This document shows, in pieces, positions 10,834 to 20,663 of a DNA stretch of 64,000 nucleotides. The first letter of the stretch is position 1. The number at the start of each line of letters is the position of its first letter. This DNA is from Lagopus muta (taxonomy: Eukaryota; Chordata; Aves; Galliformes; Phasianidae): assembly GCF_023343835.1 (NCBI RefSeq), contig NC_064447.1, forward strand, positions 10,622,501-10,686,500, read 5' to 3'. The position numbers were made by a program, and so were the translations under genes. Under the pieces are notes generated by a model that was not told where the DNA came from, ran no database searches, and saw only the letters and a list, made by a program, of their open reading frames with translations.

Positions 10834-13479
10834 AATTTGGGGCTTCATCAAAGGCTGCTTTAATCATCGTTCTCTCTCCTGCCAGCGTTGCTTGCTCGCA
10901 GTGCTCCTGGGGGGCCGTGAGCTCCGCCACGCTTTGCTGCTTTGGGTGCGATTCTCAGCTTCCTCCTCATCCCAGCGCAGCAGAACACACACAGCCCTTT
11001 GCCGTGCAAGGAGCAACGCCCTCTGTGTTTGCATCCCTGATGCCATCACCATGCGTGCTTACCAACACGGCCCCTCGGAGCACAGATGGTGTCCTCAAAA
11101 AGCTCTTTTGCCCCCAAGCCCTCCTTTCATCCCACGATGTCCATGGGGACATGACGCACCCTACACCTCATGCACCCCAAACGGAGCAGGGATGAGTGTG
11201 GGGTGCATTCAAGCACTGCAGGGGGCTACTGTGTCCCCAGATGCCATGCAAGGGACACCGTGTGTCCCTGAGGCAGATCGGAGGCTATGATTCCCTGGGC
11301 AGCACAGGACATGGGGTTGGCGTCCCCATCAGTGCAGCCCAGTTCGTGGTGGCTCGGGGCTGTGACCTGGCGCCAGGGCTGACAGCTTGTGGGGATGCGG
11401 CTGGTGCTGCTGGTGCTACTGGTGCTGCTGATGCTGGGGCTGGTGCTGGGCTGGCTGCAGCTCTCCAAATATCCCACAGAACAGGACGGGCCTCTCCGTG
11501 AACCTGTCAGTCTGCATTCAGCTGCACTGCCTCGGCCGTGCGCAGCAAGCAGGGCTGCTGAGAATCCATCACTTATGACTTTTCCTACGTGACCGTATCA
11601 TGGGCACGGCCATGGCACAGAGTGTTCCTTTGCGTGCCTTGTCCCCACCATCCGCATCTCGGGACATTCGGTTGGAGCATGGCAGCCCAGAGCTGGTCTG
11701 GAGCAGTTTTCCCAAAGCAGGGCAATTAAAGTAATATAGGAAAATGGAAAGTATTCGTCAGGAGCTGCAGTGGCAGAAGGGGAAGGAGCTGCGTGAGTCA
11801 GTGAGCCCCAGCAGCAGGTAAACAAGCAAGAGGTGTTACTCACCTGCTTTGGTCCTGCTTTGGAATGGGCAGCACAATGCCCTCCTGCTCCTGAAAGGCA
11901 CTCAGTGGCACTGGGATGCCCAGCACAAAGGAGAGCTGCATCACTGCCTGGAGGTGCTACCAGGAGCATCCAATGTGAGGGCATCAGTGGGATGGGGATG
12001 TGGGACACATGGCCCAAGGAGCATCCAGAAGAGCTCTTCTCTGCATGCATGACCCGGGGCAGCCCGTCTCCCCACACCTCCACTTGGCCATCATTACATG
12101 GAGCCAGACGGACGGATGCCCAGGGCACAGGGGAGGGCTCAGCGTGCAAAACCATGCATCTAACACAGGAAAACTGCTGCTTGGAAATGTGCGTGGGTGA
12201 AAACAGCCTCACAGATGGAGCAAAGCCCCCAGGTGGCTTGAAGCCTGCACCCAGCCTTCCCATTGGGAAAGCCAAAGGAGCCACATGAACGTCTGGGAGA
12301 AACACACAGTGCTCAGCTGCAGCTGCTGTAGCCAAGAGCAGAGTGCAACGTGCACAGGGCTGGAAGGATCCTGCACAGCCCCTGCTTTGCACACATGCAC
12401 ACAGCCCAGGAGCTGGGTTAAACCACATCCCAGCAAGTAGAGATTTCCTCTCATTCAGTTGAGTGCGAGTTCATACCCTCCTCTTAAAACTGGGCCAATG
12501 GTTAATGACTCTCCCAGTCAGGCTGCGAGGGACCATATCCCACAGCTGCTTCCTGCCTTCAGTGGGGAAAGTCTGACTCTTTTGTTCCCCCCAGATTTTG
12601 ACTGGGTGCCCAGGCAGAGCAGATCCCCATCACATCCCCTTCTTGTGCTGCTCACCAGCCTGTTGTCCCCATCAGCACCAGGGATGTTCCCCACACAGGG
12701 CACACCCCACGCACAGCCCCTCGGCTGCCCCCAGGTGTGTTCCGGTGACTCCACATCATGCAGCTTTTACAAAGGGAAACATCACCTGGCCGTCAATGAG
12801 CTGCATTGCAGACAGTCGTTAGGCAGCGCGCAATTAGCGATCCGCCAGCCCAGAGCCGTGCCAAACCCCGAGCCGCCTCACTTGACAGGCGCTGCCATCC
12901 ATGAAACCAAACTAACGACCTTAATTATATTTTTAGTTTCTAATTTTGGGCTGACACTGTCCCCAGTTACCCAGCCCATCATTTGCCCGGGGATCGCCAT
13001 CAGCCCTACCTGCTCTGTAATTCCCAGGGTCGGCCCTTTTATCCCCTTTCCCCATTTGGCTCCCGCTGGCCTCCCTCCAGCCCCATGGAATTTCCCCAGG
13101 GTTTTTCAGCATTAAAAATTAACTGCATTAACTCTGCATCCTGCAAGCCTGCTCCTGCAAGGAGCAGCCCTCCTCCTGCAACACCCTCAGCCCAGTGCAG
13201 GGAACGGCCCTTCGCTGGGGCTGTCGGGATGGGGCCCCCTGAATGCTGGGTGTGGGACGGGGCAATGGTAAGGATTTGCTCACAAAAACGCTGCACGCAT
13301 CAACGGTGCTTTGGTCATGGCACACACCACAGTGCTTCTGTGACAGCACTGGGACAGGGAACACTTACCCCAAATGGAGCCAGATTTGGGGAGCCAGCCT
13401 GATTTTTGGTAACCTTCCTCTTCTGCACCGGGTTTTGGCGAGGCACTTTTGCCCTGGGACGGCACCCAACACAGCTGCT

Positions 13480-13880
13480 GGGTCAGACCCCGCGGCACGG
13501 AAACGCGGATGGGTTCAGAGCATCCTTATGGCGATGCCCCCACGCGACGGCAGCAGAACGAGGCCGTGATGCAAAACGAGCCGCACGTGGGCTGCGGAAC
13601 CTCCCGCTTCGGTGTGCGCTGCGGGGCTGCGGGGCTGAGGGGCTGCGGGAACTGCAGCGCGGAACAGAGCGAACCGAGGCTGCCACCTCCCGGTGCGGAG
13701 CAGCACTTCGCCTTGTCGCTCCCCCGCGTCCCCCCGAGGGCTCTCGGCTGCGGGTGGCGGTGCGGAGCCGCTCAGCAGAAGGAGCGGCTGTGGGATGTTG
13801 TGCCGCTGTGGTCGCGGAGCGGCGTCCCCTGGGGATGCGCGGAGCACCGCCCGCATCGCGGCCACGGCCGTTCGAGAGGT
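13480..13880. promoter_or_regulatory. Orphan CpG island between MPRIP and TNFRSF13B
   Basis: About 400 bp of dense CpG and high GC, abruptly bounded by ordinary sequence on both sides, about 3.2 kb from the MPRIP island and 3.2 kb upstream of the TNFRSF13B start. Several open frames of 130-216 codons cross it on both strands, but they reflect GC-rich composition and match no family I know. It may be the promoter of an unannotated non-coding RNA, a distal TNFRSF13B promoter or an enhancer. Confidence 0.6.
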
Positions 13881-15893
13881 GCCTGCAGGGAGCCAGGGTG
13901 AAAGAAATGAGCTCGGCACCATCTGTGCTCTGCTCAGTTTCGGTTCCAAACGTCTCCTCTTCCCCTTCTCCTCCTCCCCCCTTCCAGCCCTTTTTTTGGA
14001 TCTCACAGGGTGCATGTGTGCAAGAAATGCCTTGGCCAAGGTCCATTCCTATGTGAGCACAGGGAATGCAGAAAGCAGCAAGTCCTGAGCAAAACAGCCC
14101 AGGAAAGCATTGCTCTGGGCGCTGGTGTTCGGCAGCACTTGAGAGCCGTGTGCCACCTCAGAGGCCACAGGAGGGCCAGTGCTGCTTGGAGGTATCCGAC
14201 CAGGGAGCGAGGTCCCAGTCACAGCATGAGCTGAGAATTTTAAAGCTGAGCTCGCAGGGCCTTCCTCTGCTCACTGAGGAGGGACAAAGCACCCCCAAGT
14301 GCTTCTCACTTCCCTCTTGAGGGCACACAGAGTGGAAACTGCAAGTGTCCTGCTGCTATTTGCAGAGGCAGGTTTCCCCTGCAAAGTCCCAAGAGCTGCA
14401 GAGATGTGGCTGTAGCTCCAGGCCTGGCTCTGCCACACTCACAGCACCAACATCACATTTTCCTCTGCTGCCAGCCCTGCAGGTGGGCAATCCATGGGCT
14501 CCTGGAGCACCGAGCTCAGGGGCTGAGGCTGCAGCATGAACAACCACAGGGATGTGCAGCAAAGGGCGTGTTTTCCTCCCCAGGCTCCATAGCGTCATTT
14601 CAGCCATGCAGCTGCCGTCTCCCAGGTGTAACTCTGCTTCCCTCCTACAGCTCTCACCCTGACCATAACCCTGACCATCAGCCACACGTGCAGAGCTGTG
14701 ATACGTGCACAGCTTCCCTGCTGCAGCATCAGTGCGGGCTGCACGCAGCCGTGGGGTGCTGGGCTGCTCTGCTTTCTGAGCAGATTCACCTCCGATATCC
14801 CATGGAGGGGAATGCAGCCCATTGACTGAGATTTTGCTTTGGAGTCAGAGCAGTAGATCCATGGGAACTCGTGCAGCAGGCGCTTCCCCAGGGACGCCCA
14901 TCCTGACATGAGGTGCTCCCAGCAGAGCTGTCCCCTGCACCGTTCTCTGCCATGGGCGATGAGCTCCATGCCACCAACACCAACCCCACCAGCTCACGGC
15001 CCCAGTCACACAGGGCAGGAGTTTTTGTGCTGAACGGAAAACCCTTGATGCTGCCCCACTGATGTTTATAGAAAGTAGCAGGTATCGCTCCTTCCTTCCC
15101 CTCCAGCTGCTGCTTCTGCAGAACCATCCCCCGGGCTGAGCTGAGTCACCGCCGCGTGCTGCAGTGCTGTGGGAAACAGGGAGAAACTGGCAGGAATCAA
15201 CGCTCCATCAATGGAAAAAGGGGAAAAGAGCAGCTGCCCAGCCTGGTTTGCTGTTTCTAAAGAGACCCCATGGAGTGTGGGGGTACCCTTGGGTGGGAGC
15301 ATCGCTCCTCCCCACCTGCACTGCGCACTGTGCCATCCTTCTAGCTGCACAGCCCCGTGCTCACATCGCTGCTCCTTTCCTCTCCAAAGCTTGGGAAAGC
15401 GACAGCACAGTGCCAGCTGCCCATCCCAGGGTGTCCATTTTGCTCAGTAGAACTGTGGAATCACAGAACATCCCGAGTTGGAAGGGAACCACACAGATCA
15501 TGGAATCTCAATCCCGCTCCACACAGCACCACCCAAACCCAAACCTGATGTCTGAGGGCAGTGCCCTGATGCCCCCTGAGCTCCAGCAGTGTGGGACTGA
15601 GCCCAACACCCTGGGAGCTGTTCCATGCCCATCATCCTCTGGCACAGAGCCTCCTCCTACCCCCAACCCGGCCCTCCCCTGACGCAGCTCTGCTCTGTGT
15701 CCCCCTGGTAGAAGAGCTCCCATGAAGATGAGTGATGCCAAGGCTGCAGATCCGCATACCCCATGGGACCTCTCCATGCTGTGAGGACCAGGATCAGGAC
15801 ATCCCCATTCTGTGCCTGGTGACAGTGCCTTCCCCCCATCCCTGAGCCCCCAGCAGCTCAAGGAGCCAATGCACTGCGCTGTGCGCGTGGCCA
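13881..15893. other. Intergenic spacer, right part
   Basis: No gene recognised. The only identified element is the CR1 fragment at 15452-15690. A 13-bp direct duplication built on CCCTGACCAT lies near 14657-14680. Confidence 0.6.
15452..15690 (-). mobile_element. CR1 LINE 3' fragment
   Basis: Inverted CR1 tail: GGAATCACAGAA, then CGAGTTGGAAGGGAACCACA, then the conserved stretch with GCAGTGCCCTGATG and CCCTGAGCTCCAGCAG. It is 5' truncated and lies on the strand opposite to TNFRSF13B, ending about 200 bp before the octamer element. Confidence 0.85.
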
Positions 15894-15971
15894 ATTTGCA
15901 TCGAAGGGATAAGGGGAAGCCCCAGGAAACACATGGCCCAGGCATTAATCAAATCTACCTCTAATTATAAA
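15894..15971 (+). promoter_or_regulatory. TNFRSF13B: Candidate TNFRSF13B promoter: octamer and TATA-like box
   Basis: A perfect octamer ATTTGCAT (15894-15901), the site bound by Oct-1 and Oct-2 in B-cell promoters, is followed by a purine-rich AAGGGGAAG stretch resembling an ETS site. About 65 bp further on comes the TATA-like ATTATAAA (15964-15971). This is the spacing style of immunoglobulin promoters, and TACI is a B-cell receptor. The assignment is inference from motif and position; no start site is visible. Confidence 0.4.
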
Positions 15972-15994
15972 CCTGCAGAGTAGTGCGCAGGGCT

Positions 15995-16053
15995 GGAGCT
16001 GGCAGCATGATGGCAGCAGCCGGGACACAATAGGCACTGCGGGAGAGCTGAGC
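15995..16053 (+). other. TNFRSF13B: Candidate non-coding first exon of TNFRSF13B
   Basis: Begins about 25-30 bp after the TATA-like box (start approximate) and ends at a donor-like AGC|GTGAGT (donor 16054-16059). It contains two adjacent ATGs (16007 and 16010) that run into a TAG at 16031-16033, a short upstream frame. It could splice to the acceptor at 17088. Mammalian TACI has a coding first exon, so this would be a difference. Speculative. Confidence 0.3.
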
Positions 16054-17090
16054 GTGAGTTACCCTCGGTGGGGCTGCTGGCCTGGGGGCTGCATTTGCAG
16101 GGGCTGGAAGGGAGAGGAGAGAATTGTGGGGCAGTGGGGATGGTTGGTGCTGTGGGGCAGGAATGGTTGCATGATGCTTTGGATGGAGGTTGGGCGCTGG
16201 GTGTGTGCAGGGGGATGCATGGCCTGGCTTTGCAGGACAGCGCTCAGCTCGCCTCCATCCATGGGAGACATCTCTTGGGGGACAAAAAGTCCTGAAAGTG
16301 CATTGGAGGAGAGTGCAGGCCTGAGCCATGATGCGCTGCAGACATTGCTATCAGTCAGCTCACAGCAATGTGGATGGAACAACTGGGACTACAGGGGCTG
16401 TATCTCACTGCAGAGACACAGACCCCTCCTGGAGCACAGGGGTATTTCTATACCGAAATCAAACTGTGTCTCCATGAAGGCAGCAGCCCCGGCCGAGGTA
16501 CTGCACAGATTTCAGCGCTGCATGTCAGAGCCTCAAACATTTCAGCTCCCCATATCCAGAGCAGCCGACCCACAGGAAACAGCTGTGGCTCCACAGTGGG
16601 ATGTGGGTGCCCACATCAGCAAACGGCTGCTAAGAACGAAACCCTTACAGGGATACAGCATCCTTTAAATTTTCATCCCTCCTGAGCTTTTCTGCTGCTT
16701 CCACCAATGTCTCCATCAGCATCACATCCCTTTGCTCTCCCCAGCCCTGAGCACAGACACAGAGAGGGGAATAGCAGAAGCACTCCTACTTTCGGGGCCC
16801 CCGTGTGCTGCTGAGAGCTGCCCCCAAGGGACGCCTCTCTTTCTGCTGCTTAGGAAAATGCGACACATCAGAAGTGGGTTTCGATATGATGCTGACACAC
16901 CAAAGTGAGATGTCAGAAATTACGTGCAGGGCAGCAGGAGCAGCCCCAGGGCCACAGAGGAATTCAGAACGTTCTAGACTTACAAACCGATTCAGCAGTT
17001 GGTACCGATGGTCACTACGGCTGTTCTCTTGCACAGGTCTCAGCGCAGGGCGCACCGACCCCGCACACTTTTCCCTCACCTCTCACAGCC

Positions 17091-17229
17091 ATGGATGGGA
17101 CGTGCCTGGGAAAAACCACCATAAACAACTGCACCAACCAGCAGTACTGGGACAGCCTCCTGTGCGTGTGCATCCCCTGCAGCCTCATGTGCGGGCACTC
17201 GGCTGTATGGAGGTGCATGGCGCTGTGCG
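17091..17229 (+). CDS. TNFRSF13B: TNFRSF13B coding exon with CRD1 (residues 1-46)
   Basis: Equivalent to human exon 2. Acceptor CTCTCACAG ends at 17088 and donor GTGAGT starts at 17230; the exon ends in phase 1. It encodes the first cysteine-rich domain. Eight cysteines are present (positions 5, 14, 25, 27, 30, 34, 42 and 46), against the six I recall in the human exon. An alternative acceptor TTGCACAG ends at 17037 in the same open frame. Confidence 0.85.
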
Positions 17230-19954
17230 GTGAGTGGGGCCTTGAATTGCAACCCCACAGTGCTGGGGAACACAGCAGTGGGCTCTGGCAGCAGCTCGGT
17301 GCAGTACGACAGAGAGTTGTCTGTGTTATCATGTGCTGGAGAGTTGGGCAGAGTGGAACCCCGTGAGGTTCAATGAGGACAAGTGCTGAGCACTGTAACC
17401 TGGGGAGGGATAACTGCACGCATCAGTACAGCTTGGGGCTGAGCTGCTGGGAAGGGCTCTGCAGGGAAGAGCTGAGCGTCTCTGTGGCCAGCAGGGCGAC
17501 CAGTGGTTGACCAACAGCCAGCTGTGTGCCGGAAGGGTGCCCTGGTGGCCCAGGAGACCAATGGTTCCCTGCAGTGCATTGCAGTGAGGCCAGCAGGTGA
17601 GGGAGATGCTCCTCTCCTCTGCTCTGCCCTGGGGAGCCTGCATCTGCAGCCCGGGGCTGGGATCCCAGCCCCAGGCTGACAGGGAACTGCTGGAGAGATC
17701 CCAACAGAGGGCTGCAGAGATGGTGGGGGCCTGGAGCACCGAGGGAAAGGCTGGGAGCCCTGGGCTGTGAAGTCTGAGAGGGATCTGATTAGTGCTGACC
17801 AATTTCTAAAGGGCAGGAGTCAAGGGGATAGGGCCCTTCCAATCCCGATTCTGTGATGTCCCTGCACTACTCCTTCCTGGGGTCTGATGAAGCCTTTCTG
17901 GAGCTGCATTAACAGCAATTACCCACAGTTGTCACCTGATGAAGGGACACATCAGATGCAGCTTGTGTATGTAATGATAAACTCAATCAGGAGGTGTGCA
18001 AAGCTGCACTGTGAGCTCTGCATGGCAGGGGAGGGGAGCAGAGGCACACTGCCCCCAAACCCTGCATACAAACCCACGTGCATGGCCCCATCCCTCCCCA
18101 GTGGGCCACGGATGTGCTCAGAGTGAGCTCTGCTCCTCTCCTTCCCTTCCTGCAGAGTCTGCAGCCTGTAACAGGAGAGCTGGCTTCTACTACGACGAGC
18201 TGGTGAAAAAATGCATCAACTGCAGCACAGTTTGTGGGCAGCACCCCAAGCAGTGCGATGCAGCATGCGGAGGTAAGCTGGGGGATGAGAGGTGGAAGGG
18301 GTGCAAGTTTATGGGATGGAAGAGGCAGCAAGCACAGCTCCTTTGTCCTGATACAGGGTGTGGCTGCAGTCCATGCAGCTGTTGCATTTCCCACCTGGGT
18401 GAGCTGCAAGTCCCACACTGGGGTTGAAAAGATCTCCTTTGCCAGCCCTGAGAAATGCAAGCTGCAGGGCTGCTTCCAGCTTCTCTCCAAGCAGAGTTCA
18501 TTAACGCTGTTAGCATCCTTTCCCTATCAAAAAGCTGACAGCGTGAGCAACACAGCAGAAAGGTTTTGCAGAATCTGAGAATGCTTTGGATTGGAAAAAA
18601 GCTTAAAGATCAGAGAATCATAGGATGATGTGGGTTGGAAAGATGGTCCCTAAAGATCAGAGAACGGTTGGGTTGGAAGGGACCAAGCAGCCCCACCCCT
18701 GCTGTGGGCTGGCTGCCCCCCCCAGCTCAGCCCATGGGCCCTCAGGCACCTCCAGGCATGGGGCACCCACAGCTCTGGGCACTCTGCTCTGTGCCTCTCT
18801 GCCCTCTGCTCTCTGTCTGCCCCCCAGGATCTCTGCTCGCCAGCCACTCCCCGCCAGCTGCCCTGATCTCAGCATCACCTCCTGCAGCTGCACTGGAGCA
18901 GAAGCTCTGTGTGGAACAGGAGCCATGGCTGGTGGTGTACCTACTGCTGGGGCTCTGCCTCTGCGCCCTCATCTGCTCCCTGGTGCTGGGCTGGACACAC
19001 CTGCGGAGGAAGGGGGAGGTGGGCTCCTGCCAGGCCAGCACAGGGACCTGCCACTGCCGGGAGGACCCCGCCAAAGGTGAGTGCTGGGGGCACGGGGAGG
19101 AGATGGGCAGCTGGGGGTGGCTGTCACCTGAAAGCAGAGCCACGCTGTGCACAGGGCTGGCAGGGAACAAACCCAGCAATGGGCCGCACAGCCTGGGAAG
19201 GAGCAGGACTTTGAGGATGCTGTGTTGTTCAGCCTTTGCTTTTAAGGGCAGCTGAGAGGTGAAAAGGGATTTCCTGTTTGCTTTTGAATACCCCGTGCTC
19301 AACCTTGGTTGTCAGAGCTCAGATAACAGAGCAGAGCATTTCACCAGCCCAGGCAGTGCTGCGTGGCCCTCGAGCCAGCAGCCCCTGTGTCTTGTGCAGC
19401 ACTGCACCACTGCATTTGCACACAGTGCAAAAGGAGCACTTAAGAAAAGACAACTGGCATGTAACATTATAAATGTTACAGCTGCTTTAGCCCTACACCT
19501 GCAGCCTTCCTGCCCTAGGCACTTTCCCATTTACCCCTCTGCTCTTGGGGCAGCCGGACAAACATGGACGACGCATTTCAAGCACAGCAGCAGCGCATGT
19601 GATTAAACTCTGCGCTTCCAGCACTGCCTCCTTGCAGGCTGTGGTGCAGCTCTGCAGAATTTCATGCCTCTATCTGCAGATCACCTGGTGGAAGCAGGCA
19701 GCGTCGGTGAGGGATCCACGGGCAGCAAAGTCTCAGAGCCGGTGGAAACCTGCGGCTTCTGCTTCCCCGGCCACGGCTCTGCTGTGCAGGAGACCAAAGC
19801 TTGCCACAGCCTCTCCTGCCATGCAGGGGAACGAGCTGCTGCCTCTCACGCTGGGATATGCAGCACAGGCAGTGCCGGGGCGATCCCCAGCCCCAACGAT
19901 GGCCACTTCAAAATCATCTGTTCCCCTTCACAAGAGAAGACGCCCATGGTGTGA
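17091..19954 (+). CDS. TNFRSF13B: TNFRSF13B (TACI): join of coding exons 17091-17229, 18156-18272, 18828-19076, 19680-19954
   Basis: Receptor of the TNF-receptor superfamily for BAFF and APRIL on B cells, controlling class switching and plasma-cell responses. The join gives 259 residues (human TACI is 293) with no signal peptide, as expected for this type III membrane protein. CRD1 spans residues 14-46 (QQYWDSLL, D-x-L ligand motif at D21-L23). CRD2 spans 51-84 (FYYDELVKKC, then CGQHPKQC, D-x-L at D60-L62). The membrane segment is about 119-141 and the basic stop-transfer is LRRKG. The cytoplasmic tail holds EPVETCGFCFP (188-198), which matches the conserved TACI signalling motif. Sequons are at N13 and N68. 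Residues C5 and C25 are extra relative to mammalian CRD1. The reading frame is open upstream of 17091 across the acceptor, so an additional 5' coding exon cannot be excluded. The start was chosen for its GCCATGG context. Confidence 0.92.
17345..17865 (+). mobile_element. CR1 LINE fragment in TNFRSF13B intron
   Basis: Sense-oriented CR1. GCAGAGTGGAACCCCGTGAG, CTGGGGAGGGATAACTGCA, CTGCTGGGAAGGGCTCTGC and GACAGGGAACTGCTGGAGAG match the part of ORF2 downstream of the reverse-transcriptase core. The 3' end (CCCTTCCAATCCCGATTCTGTGATG) is the CR1 tail. The stretch between is shortened, so the copy has an internal deletion. It is the longest CR1 copy in the window, at about 520 bp. Confidence 0.88.
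18156..18272 (+). CDS. TNFRSF13B: TNFRSF13B coding exon with CRD2 (residues 47-85)
   Basis: Acceptor CCTGCAG and donor GTAAGC, phase 1 at both ends. CRD2 is the main ligand-binding domain in mammals. The GFYYDELVKKC and VCGQHPKQC segments are the parts closest to human TACI (KFYDHLLRDC and ICGQHPKQC). Confidence 0.93.
18568..18690 (-). mobile_element. Three stacked CR1 3' tails
   Basis: On the plus strand three inverted CR1 ends follow each other: GAATCTGAGAATGCTTTGGA, then GAATCATAGGATGATGTGGG, then AGAACGGTTGGGTTGGAAGG. Each has the TTGGAA motif and AAAGATCAGAGAA separators. They lie in the TNFRSF13B intron before the membrane-segment exon. Confidence 0.75.
18828..19076 (+). CDS. TNFRSF13B: TNFRSF13B coding exon with stalk and membrane segment (residues 86-168)
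   Basis: Acceptor CCCCCAG and donor GTGAGT, phase 1 at both ends. It encodes a Ser/Pro/Ala-rich stalk, a hydrophobic helix of about 23 residues (WLVVYLLLGLCLCALICSLV) with three cysteines, then THLRRKG and a cysteine-containing juxtamembrane part. The preceding intron carries three CR1 tails ending about 135 bp before the acceptor. Confidence 0.9.
19680..19954 (+). CDS. TNFRSF13B: TNFRSF13B last coding exon, cytoplasmic tail (residues 169-259)
   Basis: Acceptor TATCTGCAG. The frame runs to TGA at 19952-19954. It contains SEPVETCGFCFP, closely matching human SPEPVETCSFCFP, the most conserved intracellular block and the reported site for TRAF and MyD88 coupling. The rest of the tail is Ser/Ala/Gly-rich and diverged, with KIICSPSQEKTPMV at the end comparable in position to the human IVCVPAQEGGPGA terminus. 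Confidence 0.92.
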
Positions 19955-20663
19955 CTGCGGGGAGCGCTCCTGAACGGGGCCGGAAAGGAGGGCTGCTCCC
20001 CGTGCTGCTGGACCACAGCTGCTTCACCCTCTGCTTCCAGCACCCATTTCCACCAGGATGGGCGGACAAAGCACAGCCTCTGCACAAGGGCTGTAGGCCA
20101 CAGACTGTTCTCTTCCACTCACCCGAATTCCCGGTTAGCAGTGACTCCATCCTTCTGCCCGACCTCTGTGGGCACCTCTGTGCATCCCGGTCAGGGGCTG
20201 CTCATCCCAGCTCCTCCATCAGCACCACTTTGCCTCCGCCGAAGGAATCGATGCGCAGCCGTTGCCGCTGCCACACTCTCATCTTCTACCTTTAACTGAG
20301 CTTTTGTTCACATGCAAGAACAGAGGAGCTGTGCTGGGCACTGGCATCACTGCTGGAATGGGGTTCTGATATGAAAAGCCATCCCAGGCTGAGAAGTTTC
20401 TGAAGTGCTCTGAGTTTTGGTCTGCTGCTGGTGGGGCTGCCTGACAGAGCTGGGAATGGTGATGCTCGAAAGCTGCTATGGAAAACGGCGGGTTCAGTGC
20501 ATGTAACTGAGTTCTCACTAAAGGGGGGTGTGGGGCTTTTGCTTGGTGAGGAACGACTCTCAAGAGGAGATTCAAGGCCTTGAGTTTCTTAGACCAGAAC
20601 TTGAGACTTGAAAGAATACATGGGAGTGTCATCAGATGCACGAATTGGTGATGGGAAAATAAA
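19955..20663 (+). other. TNFRSF13B: Candidate TNFRSF13B 3' UTR
   Basis: From the stop codon to the first canonical plus-strand AATAAA, about 700 bp. No coding potential was recognised. Extent is inferred from the hexamer only. Confidence 0.5.
20658..20663 (+). terminator. TNFRSF13B: Candidate poly(A) signal of TNFRSF13B
   Basis: AATAAA in GGGAAAATAAACAGC, the first canonical hexamer I see downstream of the TACI stop. Use is not proven. Confidence 0.5.

Larger units (their letters stand above)
10261..13479. other. Intergenic spacer, left part
   Basis: No gene recognised. It includes a short CTG-rich stretch (about 11395-11455) that makes a leucine-rich chance frame. A patch at about 12780-13060 is rich in homeodomain-like cores (CAATTAG, TTAATTA) and looks less degenerate than its surroundings. 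Confidence 0.6.

Noticed and set aside
9808..10851. 347-codon minus-strand open frame across the MPRIP CpG island
   Set aside because: Stop-poor because of GC-rich composition. It is Arg/Pro/Ala low complexity, has no known domain and lies over a promoter.
11389..11592. Short plus-strand frame beginning with a leucine-rich stretch like a signal peptide
   Set aside because: The hydrophobic start is produced by a CTG/CTGCTG simple repeat; no downstream domain.
13406..14056. 216-codon plus-strand open frame over the orphan CpG island
   Set aside because: Competing frames of similar length exist on both strands; no family resemblance. Kept as a CpG island, not as a gene.
14655..14680. CCCTGACCATAACCCTGACC, telomere-like look
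   Set aside because: Only two imperfect units with the wrong spacing for TTAGGG; a chance short duplication.
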